64,000 nucleotides of DNA, from NCBI RefSeq assembly GCF_016623585.1, contig NZ_JAEHFY010000020.1, positions 1-64,000 of the forward strand, given 5' to 3'. Below the pieces are notes generated by a model, which worked only from the letters and a program-made list of their open reading frames with translations, was not told the DNA's origin and ran no database searches. Position numbers and translations under genes: made by a program. This stretch comes from Pedobacter segetis (GTDB taxonomy: Bacteria; Bacteroidota; Bacteroidia; Sphingobacteriales; Sphingobacteriaceae). Positions 35,324-43,949 of this stretch are shown here, one piece after another. Every line of letters begins with the position of its first letter. The stretch's first letter is position 1.

Positions 35324-36388
35324 ATGGAAACAAAAGCAATATTTGCGGAAAGATTTAAGTCAGCCCGTCTTATGAATGGTTTCTCATTGCAGGATTTGGC
35401 TGACGCTTTAGGTGGTACTTTATCACGTCAGGCGTTGCATCGTTACGAAAAAGGAGAAGTCATTCCTGATGCAGAAAAAATCAATTTGCTAAGCAAAGCA
35501 CTTAATATAAGTCCTGATTATTTTTTCAGAACTACTAAAGTTGAATTTAGCGATATCGAATACAGAAAGCTAAGCAGAATGCCACAAAAAGATGTGGCAA
35601 TCATCAATGAAACTACTAAAGAATATCTTTCACGCTACTTAGAATTAGAAGAAATTATCGGACTTCCTCATAGTTTTGATAATCCTCTAAAAGATTTTGG
35701 AAAGGTTACTACTTATGAGCAGGTAAATAAAGCTGCTGAACTGTTAAGGAAGGAATGGTCTTTAGGCACTGGCCCAATATTCAATATCGTTGAACTTTTG
35801 GAAGATAAGAATATCAAAGTTGTAAAGTTAAGTGTGGACGAAGATTTCGATGGCTTACAGACTTTTGTTAACAAAACCATACCTGTTGTAGCTTATAATG
35901 AAAGAAAGGCTAATAAGGCTGATAGAATACGTTTTACTTTGCTTCACGAGTTGGCTCATTTACTTTTAGTATTGGGTGATGTAACCGAAAAACAAAAGGA
36001 AACTTTATGCCATCAGTTCGCAGGAGCAATGCTACTTCCTGAAGAAGCTATTAAAGCAGAATTAGGTAACCACCGTACAAAGCTATCGACTTTAGAACTG
36101 GGTAATATCAAAAAACAATATGGCATTTCAATGCAGGCCATTGTGATGAGAGCAAAGGTTTGTGGTATTATCAATGACAATTATACCAAACAATTCTTCT
36201 TTTTAATTAGACAGCAAAATTGGAAAGTAGATGAACCCGTAGAATATCAAGGAATTGAAGAGAGCAACCGCTTCGAACAATTATTATTTAGAGCTTTGAT
36301 TGAAGACCAGATTTCAATGTCAAAAGCCGCTTCATTATCTAATCAATCTTTGGCTGAATTTAAAAAACAGCATCAACCGATGTTTTAG
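35324..36388 (+). CDS. XRE helix-turn-helix plus ImmA/IrrE metallopeptidase regulator
   Basis: The 354-residue protein has an XRE-type HTH at residues 5-62 (FSLQDLADALG, LSRQALHRYEKGE). A linker follows, then an ImmA/IrrE peptidase domain with the zinc motif HELAH (208-212) and a downstream Glu in EKQKETLCHQFAGAMLLP. In known systems such peptidases cut a repressor after a damage signal. In CBASS the repressor CapH and peptidase CapP are separate; here both functions sit on one chain. It is divergent from the CBASS operon and 33 bases before a PIN gene. It may instead be the antitoxin of that PIN protein. Confidence 0.88.
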   Translation: METKAIFAERFKSARLMNGFSLQDLADALGGTLSRQALHRYEKGEVIPDAEKINLLSKALNISPDYFFRTTKVEFSDIEYRKLSRMPQKDVAIINETTKEYLSRYLELEEIIGLPHSFDNPLKDFGKVTTYEQVNKAAELLRKEWSLGTGPIFNIVELLEDKNIKVVKLSVDEDFDGLQTFVNKTIPVVAYNERKANKADRIRFTLLHELAHLLLVLGDVTEKQKETLCHQFAGAMLLPEEAIKAELGNHRTKLSTLELGNIKKQYGISMQAIVMRAKVCGIINDNYTKQFFFLIRQQNWKVDEPVEYQGIEESNRFEQLLFRALIEDQISMSKAASLSNQSLAEFKKQHQPMF

Positions 36389-36421
36389 TATTGATTCCCA
36401 AAGCCAAAAACTGTCAGGAGA

Positions 36422-36937
36422 ATGAAATTAAAAATAGCTGTTACAGATGCTTGTATTTTTATAGACCTTTATGATTTAGGTCTTGTTAATGAATTTTTCC
36501 AACTTGAAATAGAAATACATATTACGACCTCAGTTTATTTTGAATTATATTCTGAACAGCAACAAATTTTAAAAGCCTATCAATCCGTTGATAGACTTCT
36601 TGTTCATAATCTCAAAGAGGAAGATTTTCTTCAAATTCAGTCAGAACTTTATCCTAAATCTTTATCTGAAACTGACAAATCAGTTTTACACGTTGCCAAT
36701 AAATTAGATGCTTGTGTTTTGAGTAGCGACAAAACCGTTCGTAATTGTGCAAAAAATAAAGATATTGAGTATCACGGTATGATTTGGATATTTGATAAAC
36801 TTGTAGAAGCCAATATTCTTACAAAGAAACAAGCGGCTTTGAAGCTTGAAGAACTCGTCTCAACTAATTTTATTTTTCAGAATAACAAACCTTTAGTTGA
36901 CGAGATACAAATGAGGCTGAAGTTATGGCAACAATAG
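36422..36937 (+). CDS. PIN-domain protein (VapC/DUF3368-like ribonuclease)
   Basis: The 171-residue protein has a PIN fold with all acidic positions in order: Asp9 (VTDACIF), Glu41 (VYFELY), Asp85 (ETDKSVL) and Asp103 (SSDKTVR). PIN proteins are metal-dependent ribonucleases, often toxins. An AGGAG sequence lies four bases before the ATG, a strong ribosome site for this genome. The gene follows the HTH-peptidase gene and is likely cotranscribed. XRE-plus-IrrE proteins paired with PIN proteins are a known predicted toxin-antitoxin layout. A role as an extra CBASS-linked effector is possible but only inferred. Confidence 0.82.
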   Translation: MKLKIAVTDACIFIDLYDLGLVNEFFQLEIEIHITTSVYFELYSEQQQILKAYQSVDRLLVHNLKEEDFLQIQSELYPKSLSETDKSVLHVANKLDACVLSSDKTVRNCAKNKDIEYHGMIWIFDKLVEANILTKKQAALKLEELVSTNFIFQNNKPLVDEIQMRLKLWQQ

Positions 36938-37197
36938 TGGATATATAATATTTATTAGTCTTCTTATTTTTTAACAAGTAACAACACTACCGTTTTAAGC
37001 CATCGAAAAACGTCAAAAGCGGTATTAAGTGTTCGACTGTAATCCCTTTCAGCCCGCACCTAAAATTTATAAATCGTCTTTAATTAACTTTAGACGGCGA
37101 TTTTTTGTTTTGAATATATTTGTAATTAAAAAAACCTTACCTTTAAGGCTCAGAAAAATTATTATCGCAATTTGGCATCATTACACCTAGAAGTAGA
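36938..37197. other. gap after the PIN gene with a hairpin terminator
   Basis: This is the first part of a 510-bp gap (36938-37447). Bases 37071-37108 form an imperfect stem (AAATCG..TCT with AGACGGCGATTT) followed by TTTTTT-G-TTTT, a likely terminator for the regulator-PIN unit. A second plus-strand hairpin with a T-run is at 37321-37364 (CTAAACCA/TGGTTTAG). No intact gene is seen in the gap. Confidence 0.5.
37031..37052. repeat. T-arm-like fragment, possible distal boundary of the island
   Basis: GTTCGA-CTGT-AATCCCTTTCAG resembles the fragment at 30896 (GTTCGAATCCCTCTCAG) with a 4-base insertion and one change. It lies on the far side of the CBASS and PIN genes. The match is imperfect and short, so this is a weak boundary call. 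Confidence 0.3.
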
Positions 37198-37311
37198 TTA
37201 GCAGAATTTACTGCCATCAAAATCTGTTGTTAACCCTAAATAATTCGGTATTTCTAACCCAAAAAATTCTTCTTTTCTCTTTTCGGGAATCAATTCATAG
37301 GCATTTGCCCC
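37198..37311 (-). pseudogene. C-terminal gene remnant, unidentified
   Basis: On the minus strand a frame without a start codon reads about 38 residues (ANAYELIPEKRKEEFFGLEI and on to DFDGSKFC) and ends at the TAA 37198-37200. The composition looks coding, but an in-frame stop lies just upstream of it, so only a tail survives. I cannot name the family. Confidence 0.3.
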
Positions 37312-37400
37312 TAAAAACAACTAAACCACCACGAACTTTTATTGTCTGATGGTTTAGCTTTTTGAAAAATCAATCAAAAATGATACTAAATTAAATAGAA

Positions 37401-37439
37401 ATAAAAAAATCAGGGAGCAAAACTTATATCTCCCCGATT
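37401..37439 (-). terminator. terminator of the FecA-like receptor gene
   Basis: On the minus strand AATCGGGGAG pairs with CTCCCTGATT (10 bp including one G-U pair), followed by a run of seven Ts. It starts nine bases after the stop codon. Confidence 0.75.
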
Positions 37440-37447
37440 GAATAAAC

Positions 37448-39643
37448 TCATAACTTGAAGCCCAAACCAAGGTAAAAACTTCTGCCGATAGACGGAATGA
37501 TTCCCGGGCCAGGATATTCATCCGTTCTTTTGGTAAAGTACCTTTCATCTGTTAAATTATTTCCCCCGGCTTTTATATTCACATTTTTTAGGCGAAGGGT
37601 AAATGCCATGTCCATTACCGTATAGGAAGGAATTAACCCTGCTACCGCATCTGCAGATGGAATTATGGAATTCGCTGCATCCCCGAAAGATTTAGAGGTA
37701 TAACTTAATAGATAGGTGGCAGACAGGTTTTTATATTTCCCGGTAACGCCAGAACGGTTAATTACTTTAGGGGCATACTCCACCTGTTTGCCTTTGTATT
37801 CGCCGCTGATGTATTTGGCATCTATAAAAGCATTGGAATTGAAAATGCTGAATCCCCAGTTTTTCTGCATCGGCGAAAGCCATTTGGTTAAATTCAATTC
37901 CAGATAACTTTCGATTCCTTTATGCTCGCTATCTGCGATATTGGTTCTGAAAGGATAGGTATTGCCTTGACTATCGGTTTTTTCTATCACACCAATTCTA
38001 TCATTGTAACGCAAATAAAATAAACTGATATCATAATTAAGGTAATTTTTGAGTATCCCCCTAAAGCCTGCATCCACATTAAATCCTTTGGAATCTTTTA
38101 AATCAGGGTTTACTTGGGCGATACTTCCTAATGGGGTAAGACTAGAATAGTCAATCGGGCGATAAGCTTGTGTAATGTTTCCATAAAGGTTACTATTATA
38201 GTTGAGATTATATTGCAACCCTAATCCACCTAAAAGAAAACTTCTTGTTTGAGCATAATCACTTTGCAAAACCTCACTATCATCTTCTGAGGGATTGTAA
38301 CCCTTTACACTTGATTTGATAAATTCATACCTCAATCCAGGGGTAATGGATAGCTTTCCAAATTTGAAGGTGTTTTCTATAAAAGGGGCAATATTGGTAG
38401 TATAAAAATTAAGGTCATATTCATAACCGGGTTCTACTAAAGTTAGGTCATAACCTGTTCCTGTGGTGCCTTTTCCACCTCCTTGGCGGTGGAGTTTGCC
38501 ATAAAAACCTCTGATACCAGCAGCCAGATTACCCGAGAAAGCGTTATTCTTATATTTTCTAAAAAAACGAAGTTCTGAGGTATTGTTATTAAATTTTTCG
38601 TTCTCCACTTCCCTGTTTACATACTGACCGGTTATTGGGTCAATATCATCAGGTGCACCTGGTCCACCATCTTCATTACGCCATACCAGAGAACGCCTGC
38701 TTAAGTTAAGTGCATTTGTTAGAGAAAGGAAGGTGTTTTCTGAAATTTGATAATCTGCTTTTGCCGTAATCACGTTCCAAGGTGAAGTAATCCAATTGCG
38801 AGAGCGGTACGAAGCTCTGCTATCTGCGTTAAATTGCTCATCTGTAAAGCCACCTGGCATCTGAATTCGATTTCTTAAGATAGAATATTCTAAACCCAGT
38901 TTTAATTTTGCAGACGCCTGGTAGGATAAGCCTCCGAAACCGCTCAACTGCTTCAATGAAGAATTTGGCCGCCAGCCATCATTTCTTTTGTGCTCTATAA
39001 AACTGAAATAATTCAATTTACCAATTTGACCACCCACAGCATTGTAGGCATTTACAAAACCAAAACTCCCTGCTGTTTCTTTCGATGTGAATTCAAAACG
39101 CTTGTTTGGGTTTCCTTTCTTTAAAACGTAATTAATCACTCCACCAAACTGAGAACCAAATTGAAGCGAGGAAGAACCTTTGATCACTTCTATTCTTTCC
39201 ACGGCTTCAAGCGGGGGCAAATAATATGATTCAGGATACCCGTACAAATCTGCGGCAATATTGTAGCCGTTTTGGCGTGTATTTGTCTCTATGGATTGTG
39301 AAGGATTCAACCCTCTGAAACCAATACCATTGGTAGGGAAACCGCTTCCTTCTGTTTCAGAATAATTGGCTCCGGGTACCCTGCCCAAAACCTGCCTTGG
39401 ATTATTCTGTGCCGTATTGGCATCTAAGCTATCCAATAAAATTACTTCGGTTTTTTTACCCGAATAATTAATATGATTGCTGCTTTCGCCCAAATAACCC
39501 ATCCCCTTAATAGCTCTTACATCTGTTACTATTACCTCTTTTAAAGAAATTTTTTTGTTCCTCAAACTGTCTGGTTTTTCCTGTGCCTGAACTTGAGCAA
39601 TGGTCAAGGAGGCTATCATCATTAATGGTATCTTTTGCTTCAT
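37448..39643 (-). CDS. TonB-dependent receptor, FecA-like
   Basis: The 731-residue protein has a signal peptide (residues 1-20, ending QVQAQ) and a TonB-box-like start (LKEVIVTDVRA). A plug domain at about 50-175 carries RVPGANYSETEGSGFP, IGFRGLNP and VERIEVIKGSSSLQFGSQFGG. A 22-strand-type barrel follows, ending in the aromatic strand FYLGLGFKL. The closest resemblance is to FecA/ferric siderophore-type receptors, so the ligand is probably a ferric chelate. It lacks the N-terminal signalling domain that would pair with a sigma/anti-sigma system. No such genes are beside it. Confidence 0.88.
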   Translation of the reverse strand: MKQKIPLMMIASLTIAQVQAQEKPDSLRNKKISLKEVIVTDVRAIKGMGYLGESSNHINYSGKKTEVILLDSLDANTAQNNPRQVLGRVPGANYSETEGSGFPTNGIGFRGLNPSQSIETNTRQNGYNIAADLYGYPESYYLPPLEAVERIEVIKGSSSLQFGSQFGGVINYVLKKGNPNKRFEFTSKETAGSFGFVNAYNAVGGQIGKLNYFSFIEHKRNDGWRPNSSLKQLSGFGGLSYQASAKLKLGLEYSILRNRIQMPGGFTDEQFNADSRASYRSRNWITSPWNVITAKADYQISENTFLSLTNALNLSRRSLVWRNEDGGPGAPDDIDPITGQYVNREVENEKFNNNTSELRFFRKYKNNAFSGNLAAGIRGFYGKLHRQGGGKGTTGTGYDLTLVEPGYEYDLNFYTTNIAPFIENTFKFGKLSITPGLRYEFIKSSVKGYNPSEDDSEVLQSDYAQTRSFLLGGLGLQYNLNYNSNLYGNITQAYRPIDYSSLTPLGSIAQVNPDLKDSKGFNVDAGFRGILKNYLNYDISLFYLRYNDRIGVIEKTDSQGNTYPFRTNIADSEHKGIESYLELNLTKWLSPMQKNWGFSIFNSNAFIDAKYISGEYKGKQVEYAPKVINRSGVTGKYKNLSATYLLSYTSKSFGDAANSIIPSADAVAGLIPSYTVMDMAFTLRLKNVNIKAGGNNLTDERYFTKRTDEYPGPGIIPSIGRSFYLGLGFKL

Positions 39644-40290
39644 TTTTATTTAGACTAATTATAAACAATGGTGCAAGTATAAGACTTTATTAATTTTAAC
39701 CAAAATAAATTTGAGAAAATCAAATAGTGCTGAATAACAATTTATAAAAATCAAATAAAAAAAAATTGAGCTTATAATTTTGAAAACCTCTATCGTTAGG
39801 ATAAGAAATCAGGTCAACTTAAATAGCATTTAAGAACTGTATCAAATATTATAGAGCAAAAAACTACCTCGACCAAAGGTTGCGAATTTCTCTTTATTTA
39901 GAGGCAGGCGTTGCGGAATTAAAACTTTTTTTGTTTTGGTTATGGATAATTATTCAACCAAACCACTTGAAAATAAAAGTGAATAGATTTGCGGCAAAGA
40001 AAGATCAAATTCTTTTTATTGAAAGCAATCAATTATAAGCAAAACGTAAAGCAAAAAGTAATTATAACAGGAAAATATTTTTTAAAACTGAAAATAAGCA
40101 TTAAAGTGCATAGCTTCAAATAATGGATATGTCAACTAAAGTTTATGATCAAAGGGAAGTTGTAAACAATCTTAATGATTGCTTTTTTTATGTTAAAGAA
40201 AATACTTTAAAGAGATTCATTGGGGAATTTTACAACTAAGTGAATCTAAATCAAGAATCATAATCTTTAAATACTTGTGAAAATAAAAGC
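39644..40290. other. 647-bp gap upstream of the receptor gene
   Basis: Apart from the start-less frame at 39823-40038 and an unremarkable 38-codon frame at 40123-40239, I see no gene. No clear TAnnTTTG promoter or Fur-type palindrome for the receptor could be picked out by eye. Confidence 0.4.
39823..40038 (+). pseudogene. start-less open frame, probable gene remnant
   Basis: Between stop codons at 39820 and 40036 there are 71 sense codons with no ATG, GTG or TTG near the beginning. The product includes NYLDQRLRISLYLEAGVAEL, a Leu/Phe/Trp-rich hydrophobic stretch, and AAKKDQILFIES. The mixed charged and hydrophobic pattern looks more like decayed coding sequence than random AT-rich DNA. I do not recognise the family. 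Confidence 0.25.
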
Positions 40291-40977
40291 CTATGAGTCA
40301 AACTTATAGCCTACACCTTTTACAGTGGTTACGTAGTTATCTCCTAATTTCTCTCTTAATTTTCTGATGTGCACATCAATTGTTCGGTTGGTTACCACTA
40401 CAGAATCTTCCCAAATATTATTTAAAATAGCTTCCCTGGTATAAACTTTACCTGGTTTAGATGCTAAAAGAAACAGCAGTTCAAACTCCTTCTTTGCCAA
40501 AACAACCTTTTTCCCGTTTTGGTAAACCAAAAAAGATTCTCGGTCTATTACTAAATTCCCGATTTCTATTTTGTTATCAATTTCTTCTTCTGTTTGCACA
40601 TTACGCCTTAAAATGGCGTTGATCCTACTAATTAAGGCCCTAGGTTTTATCGGTTTCGCTATATAATCATCAGCACCAACATTAAATCCCGCAATTTCAG
40701 AGTATTCTTCGCTTCTGGCGGTTAAAAAAACCATAAAAGTGTTTTTAAACTCGGGCATTGTTCTCATAACCCTACAAGCTTCAATACCGTCCATTTTAGG
40801 CATCATAATATCAAGGATGATCAAGTCTGGGATTACCTTTTTCGCCTCTATTATCGCTTCTTTACCGTTATTGGCCGTATAAACCTGATAGCCTTCTTTG
40901 TTTAAGTTGTATTCTATTAAGTCCAAAATGTCGGGCTCATCATCAACTATTAAAATTTTTGGCTTGTTGTTACTCAT
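40291..40977 (-). CDS. OmpR/PhoB-family response regulator
   Basis: The 228-residue DNA-binding regulator has a receiver domain (residues 6-125) with the acidic pocket DDEPD, phospho-acceptor Asp56 in LIILDIMMPKMDG, Thr86 in FLTARSEE and Lys in YIAKPIKP. A winged-helix effector domain follows (about 135-228: LAKKEFELLFLLASKPG, TNRTIDVHIRKLREKLG, VKGVGYKF). The strong PhoB likeness and Pho-box-like repeats upstream suggest phosphate control. No histidine kinase gene is next to it. It is downstream of, and on the same strand as, the TlpA and gatB genes. Confidence 0.9.
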   Translation of the reverse strand: MSNNKPKILIVDDEPDILDLIEYNLNKEGYQVYTANNGKEAIIEAKKVIPDLIILDIMMPKMDGIEACRVMRTMPEFKNTFMVFLTARSEEYSEIAGFNVGADDYIAKPIKPRALISRINAILRRNVQTEEEIDNKIEIGNLVIDRESFLVYQNGKKVVLAKKEFELLFLLASKPGKVYTREAILNNIWEDSVVVTNRTIDVHIRKLREKLGDNYVTTVKGVGYKFDS

Positions 40978-41020
40978 AAACTTAATTTGTTACTAATCTA
41001 AGTTGTTTTTAGCACCAAAT

Positions 41021-41065
41021 GATTAACTTTACATTAAGAAATTGTTAAGGTTTACAATTTCTTAA
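41021..41065 (-). promoter_or_regulatory. Pho-box-like direct repeats before the response regulator
   Basis: Read on the minus strand, TTAAGA, TTAACA, TTAATG and TTAATC follow each other. The last three start exactly 11 bases apart (plus-strand starts 41043, 41032, 41021), and the first (41060) lies 17 bases before them. TTAACA-type hexamers at 11-base steps are the pattern bound by PhoP of Bacillus subtilis. The same stretch also forms a 12-bp inverted repeat (41034-41045 with 41054-41065), which could act as a hairpin instead. Confidence 0.45.
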
Positions 41066-41096
41066 CAAAAACAAAAAGCATCCGCAACAAGATAGC

Positions 41097-42215
41097 TTAT
41101 AAATTTTTAGTTAAAAAAGCGTTTAACTCGTTTCCCCTTAAATTTTTAGCAATAATTTTGCCAGATGGATCAACCAAGAAAGAGGCGGGTATTGCGTTGA
41201 TATTGTACAATCTGGCTGTTGGGGAATCCCATTGTTTCAATTCTGAAACCTGGTCCCAAACTAAACCATCAGTTTTGATCGCTTTTTTCCAAGCATCAAT
41301 ATCTGTATCTAAAGAAAAACCAAAAACGGTAAAATTCTTGTCTTTAAATTGCTGGTATTGCTTTACCACGTTAGGGTTTTCTTGTCGGCAGGGTGCACAC
41401 CACGATGCCCAAAAATCTACCAAAACATATTTACCTTTAAAGCTAGATAGGCTAATTGTTTTGCCTTCTGGGCTTACTGCTGTAATCTCTGGTGCTTGCT
41501 GCCCAATAGCAACTTTTTCTGCCGCTGCCATTTGCTGATAAAAGGCATCAACCGCTTTGTTTTTTGGGAAGTTGTTTTTAGCTTCTTTACTATAAGCGAT
41601 CAATTTGTTCTCATATTCTGGCGCATTCATGCCGGCCATAATGTTAGCAGCAAAAAATGCTGTTAACGAGTTTTTATTGTCTTGTATAAATTGATAGGAT
41701 TGTGCTAAAAAAGGCTTGTTTATTTCTTGCGACTTGGCATTAAACTCTGCTATAATTTCTTCTTTTTTATCTTGGTTTTTTGTGATCTTACCACTATACT
41801 CTTCGGCCAGCTTGCCTGTTTTTAAGCTATAATCACTGGTTATTTTATTATAAGCGGTCAGTTTATCGGCTTCTGGCGTTCCCTTGATCTGGTAGGTATT
41901 TGCTTGGTCTGTTAGATCTGCTTTAAACTCAATATCATCGCCGTTTTGCGCAATTCCAAAATAAGACCTTTGCCCAATGATCAACTGAAAAAATTCTGGT
42001 TCTTCACTTTTAGATTTTAAAACAAATTGTTGCTTTTCGTTAAAAAAGGTAGAGTCTTTAGGCACCATTTGCCCTAAACTATCTGCCAATAAAAGATATA
42101 TTTTTTTGTTGTTACCAACATTTTTAACCTCGCCATTGATGGTAAATTCTGTTTTGTTTTTACAGGCCGCTAAAACTGTGGCTAAAAAAATTACCGCTAA
42201 AAAAATCCTTCTCAT
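41097..42215 (-). CDS. TlpA-family thiol-disulfide lipoprotein with N-terminal DUF4369-like domain
   Basis: The 372-residue lipoprotein has a signal ending LAAC (Cys17 or 18). A beta-rich DUF4369-like domain covers about residues 23-120, then a helical linker, and a thioredoxin fold from about 235 with the redox site WASWCAPCRQ. The cis-Pro segment INAIPASFLVDPSG also fits. Such proteins reduce disulfides in the periplasm or on the outer surface, for instance for cytochrome c maturation. The gene overlaps gatB by four bases, so it is translated in the same unit. No partner gene reveals its substrate. Confidence 0.87.
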   Translation of the reverse strand: MRRIFLAVIFLATVLAACKNKTEFTINGEVKNVGNNKKIYLLLADSLGQMVPKDSTFFNEKQQFVLKSKSEEPEFFQLIIGQRSYFGIAQNGDDIEFKADLTDQANTYQIKGTPEADKLTAYNKITSDYSLKTGKLAEEYSGKITKNQDKKEEIIAEFNAKSQEINKPFLAQSYQFIQDNKNSLTAFFAANIMAGMNAPEYENKLIAYSKEAKNNFPKNKAVDAFYQQMAAAEKVAIGQQAPEITAVSPEGKTISLSSFKGKYVLVDFWASWCAPCRQENPNVVKQYQQFKDKNFTVFGFSLDTDIDAWKKAIKTDGLVWDQVSELKQWDSPTARLYNINAIPASFLVDPSGKIIAKNLRGNELNAFLTKNL

Positions 42216-43681
42216 TTTAAACTTTCTATTTTTTCTATAATTAACTGATTTGTTTTCTTTGGGTCTATTTTACCGTGTGATAGTTTCATCACTTCGCCCA
42301 TAAACAAACCTATAACTCCCTTTTTCCCGTTATGGTACTCTTTTACTTTATCCGGGAATTTATTTAACGCTGCCATGATAAAATCAGAAAGATCATCCTC
42401 ATGGTGATGGTTTCCCAGATGATGTTTTTCTACCAAACCAGCAACGGTTAATTGAGGGTTTTCTACCAAATTGGCAAATAATTTATCTTTAGCTTGATGA
42501 TGATTAATGCGCTTATTATCCAATAGATTGATGATCGCTGCTATCTCATTCAAAGGGACATGAAAATCATCAAATCCGATTTGTTTTTCTTTAAGATAAG
42601 ATTTCATGACACCCATTACCCAGTTAGAGGCTATTTTATAGGCTTTGGTATGTTCTGCTAGCGATAAAAAATAATCGGCAGTTTGTTTTTCAGCTATTAA
42701 AACCAAGGCATCATAAGAAGATAAACCCATTTCATTGGTAAACTTTTGATATAGTTCTTCTGGCAAAGCGGGCATTTCTGCCTTAATTTCTTGCAAGAAT
42801 TGATCAGAAATGGCTATCGGCAATAAATCAGGCTCAGGGAAATAACGATAATCATTAGCCATTTCTTTAGAGCGTAATGGGCTGGTTTTACCAGTAATGG
42901 CATCAAAATTTAGGGTATTTTGAGAAATGCTCTCTCCTTTATGTACCAAATTAATTTGCCTATCTATCTCATGTTCAATCGCTTTTTGAACATTTTTAAT
43001 CGAGTTTAGGTTTTTAACCTCGCAACGGTTTCCTAATTTTTTATCGCCCTTTAAACGGATAGAAATATTGGCATCGCAACGCATACTGCCCTCTTCCATA
43101 TTGCCGTCACAAATATCAAGGTAACGTACCAACTTTCTCAACTCTGTTAAATAAGCGGCAGCTTCCTCGCCAGAAGTGATCATTGGCTCGGTAACAACTT
43201 CTAACAGAGGCACCCCAGCCCTATTCAAATCTATATAAGAAAAATTCCTATCTAGATCATGGTTGCTTTTGCCGGCATCTTCTTCAATATGGATACGGTT
43301 AAGGATGATATCCTTTTCTGCACCGCTTTCTAACCTTATTTTCAATTTACCACCTACGCAAATAGGCCTGTTGTCTTGAGTTATCTGATAACCTTTAGGT
43401 AAATCTGCATAGAAATAATTCTTCCTATCAAAAAAATTATATTTATTGATCTCTGAATTGATGGCGAGCCCTAATTTAACGGCATAGGCAATTATTTTTT
43501 GGTTGCAAACGGGCAATGCACCCGGCAAGCCTAAAGATACCGCACTAATGTTTTGATTTGGTTCACTGCCAAAACTTGCAGAATCAGAACAAAAGGCTTT
43601 AGAATTTGTAGATAATTGAACATGGACTTCTAAACCAATAACCGCTTCGTATTGTTCAAATTCCTTTAAATTAACCTTCAT
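42212..43681 (-). CDS. gatB: Asp-tRNA(Asn)/Glu-tRNA(Gln) amidotransferase subunit B
   Basis: GatB phosphorylates the misacylated Glu-tRNA(Gln) or Asp-tRNA(Asn), which is then amidated with ammonia from GatA. The 489-residue product shows EAVIGLEVHVQLST at the start, DRKNYFYADLPKGYQITQ, the conserved RIHIEEDAGKS, and DYRYFPEPDLLPI. A C-terminal YqeY-like helical domain for tRNA binding follows. Length is normal. gatA and gatC are not in this window. A TlpA lipoprotein gene overlaps its end. Confidence 0.96.
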   Translation of the reverse strand: MKVNLKEFEQYEAVIGLEVHVQLSTNSKAFCSDSASFGSEPNQNISAVSLGLPGALPVCNQKIIAYAVKLGLAINSEINKYNFFDRKNYFYADLPKGYQITQDNRPICVGGKLKIRLESGAEKDIILNRIHIEEDAGKSNHDLDRNFSYIDLNRAGVPLLEVVTEPMITSGEEAAAYLTELRKLVRYLDICDGNMEEGSMRCDANISIRLKGDKKLGNRCEVKNLNSIKNVQKAIEHEIDRQINLVHKGESISQNTLNFDAITGKTSPLRSKEMANDYRYFPEPDLLPIAISDQFLQEIKAEMPALPEELYQKFTNEMGLSSYDALVLIAEKQTADYFLSLAEHTKAYKIASNWVMGVMKSYLKEKQIGFDDFHVPLNEIAAIINLLDNKRINHHQAKDKLFANLVENPQLTVAGLVEKHHLGNHHHEDDLSDFIMAALNKFPDKVKEYHNGKKGVIGLFMGEVMKLSHGKIDPKKTNQLIIEKIESLK

Positions 43682-43725
43682 TTATTGATAAATTTTTGCT
43701 GATAGGCGTTTTTTATTGTGATTTT

Positions 43726-43733
43726 CAAATATA
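43726..43733 (-). promoter_or_regulatory. candidate -7 box for gatB-tlpA
   Basis: The minus strand reads TATATTTG, 45 bases before the gatB ATG. No good -33 element is seen. The rest of the gap to 43949 is AT-rich without visible features. Confidence 0.35.
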
Positions 43734-43949
43734 ACCGAATTACTTACAATTCATTAAACAAAACAAAATATTATCAAATCATTAATTTTAAATCTATTTT
43801 AATCTGTATTTTACAACCGTTAACCCATAAATAGCTACCAAAAATATATTTAATGTAATAATTTGATTTTCTTGTTTTAATATATTTTCTACACATAAAA
43901 CATTTAATCTTTTTTTTTAAAAGCTATATTTTATGATATTTATAAATCT

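Noticed and set aside
30740-37052. Integrase or transposase for the island
   Set aside because: No recombinase frame was found; the only remnant (30926-31107) is too short and unlike a recombinase to name.
40123-40239. 38-codon frame upstream of the response regulator
   Set aside because: AT-rich, no family likeness and no ribosome site or promoter; kept only as a note in the gap entry.
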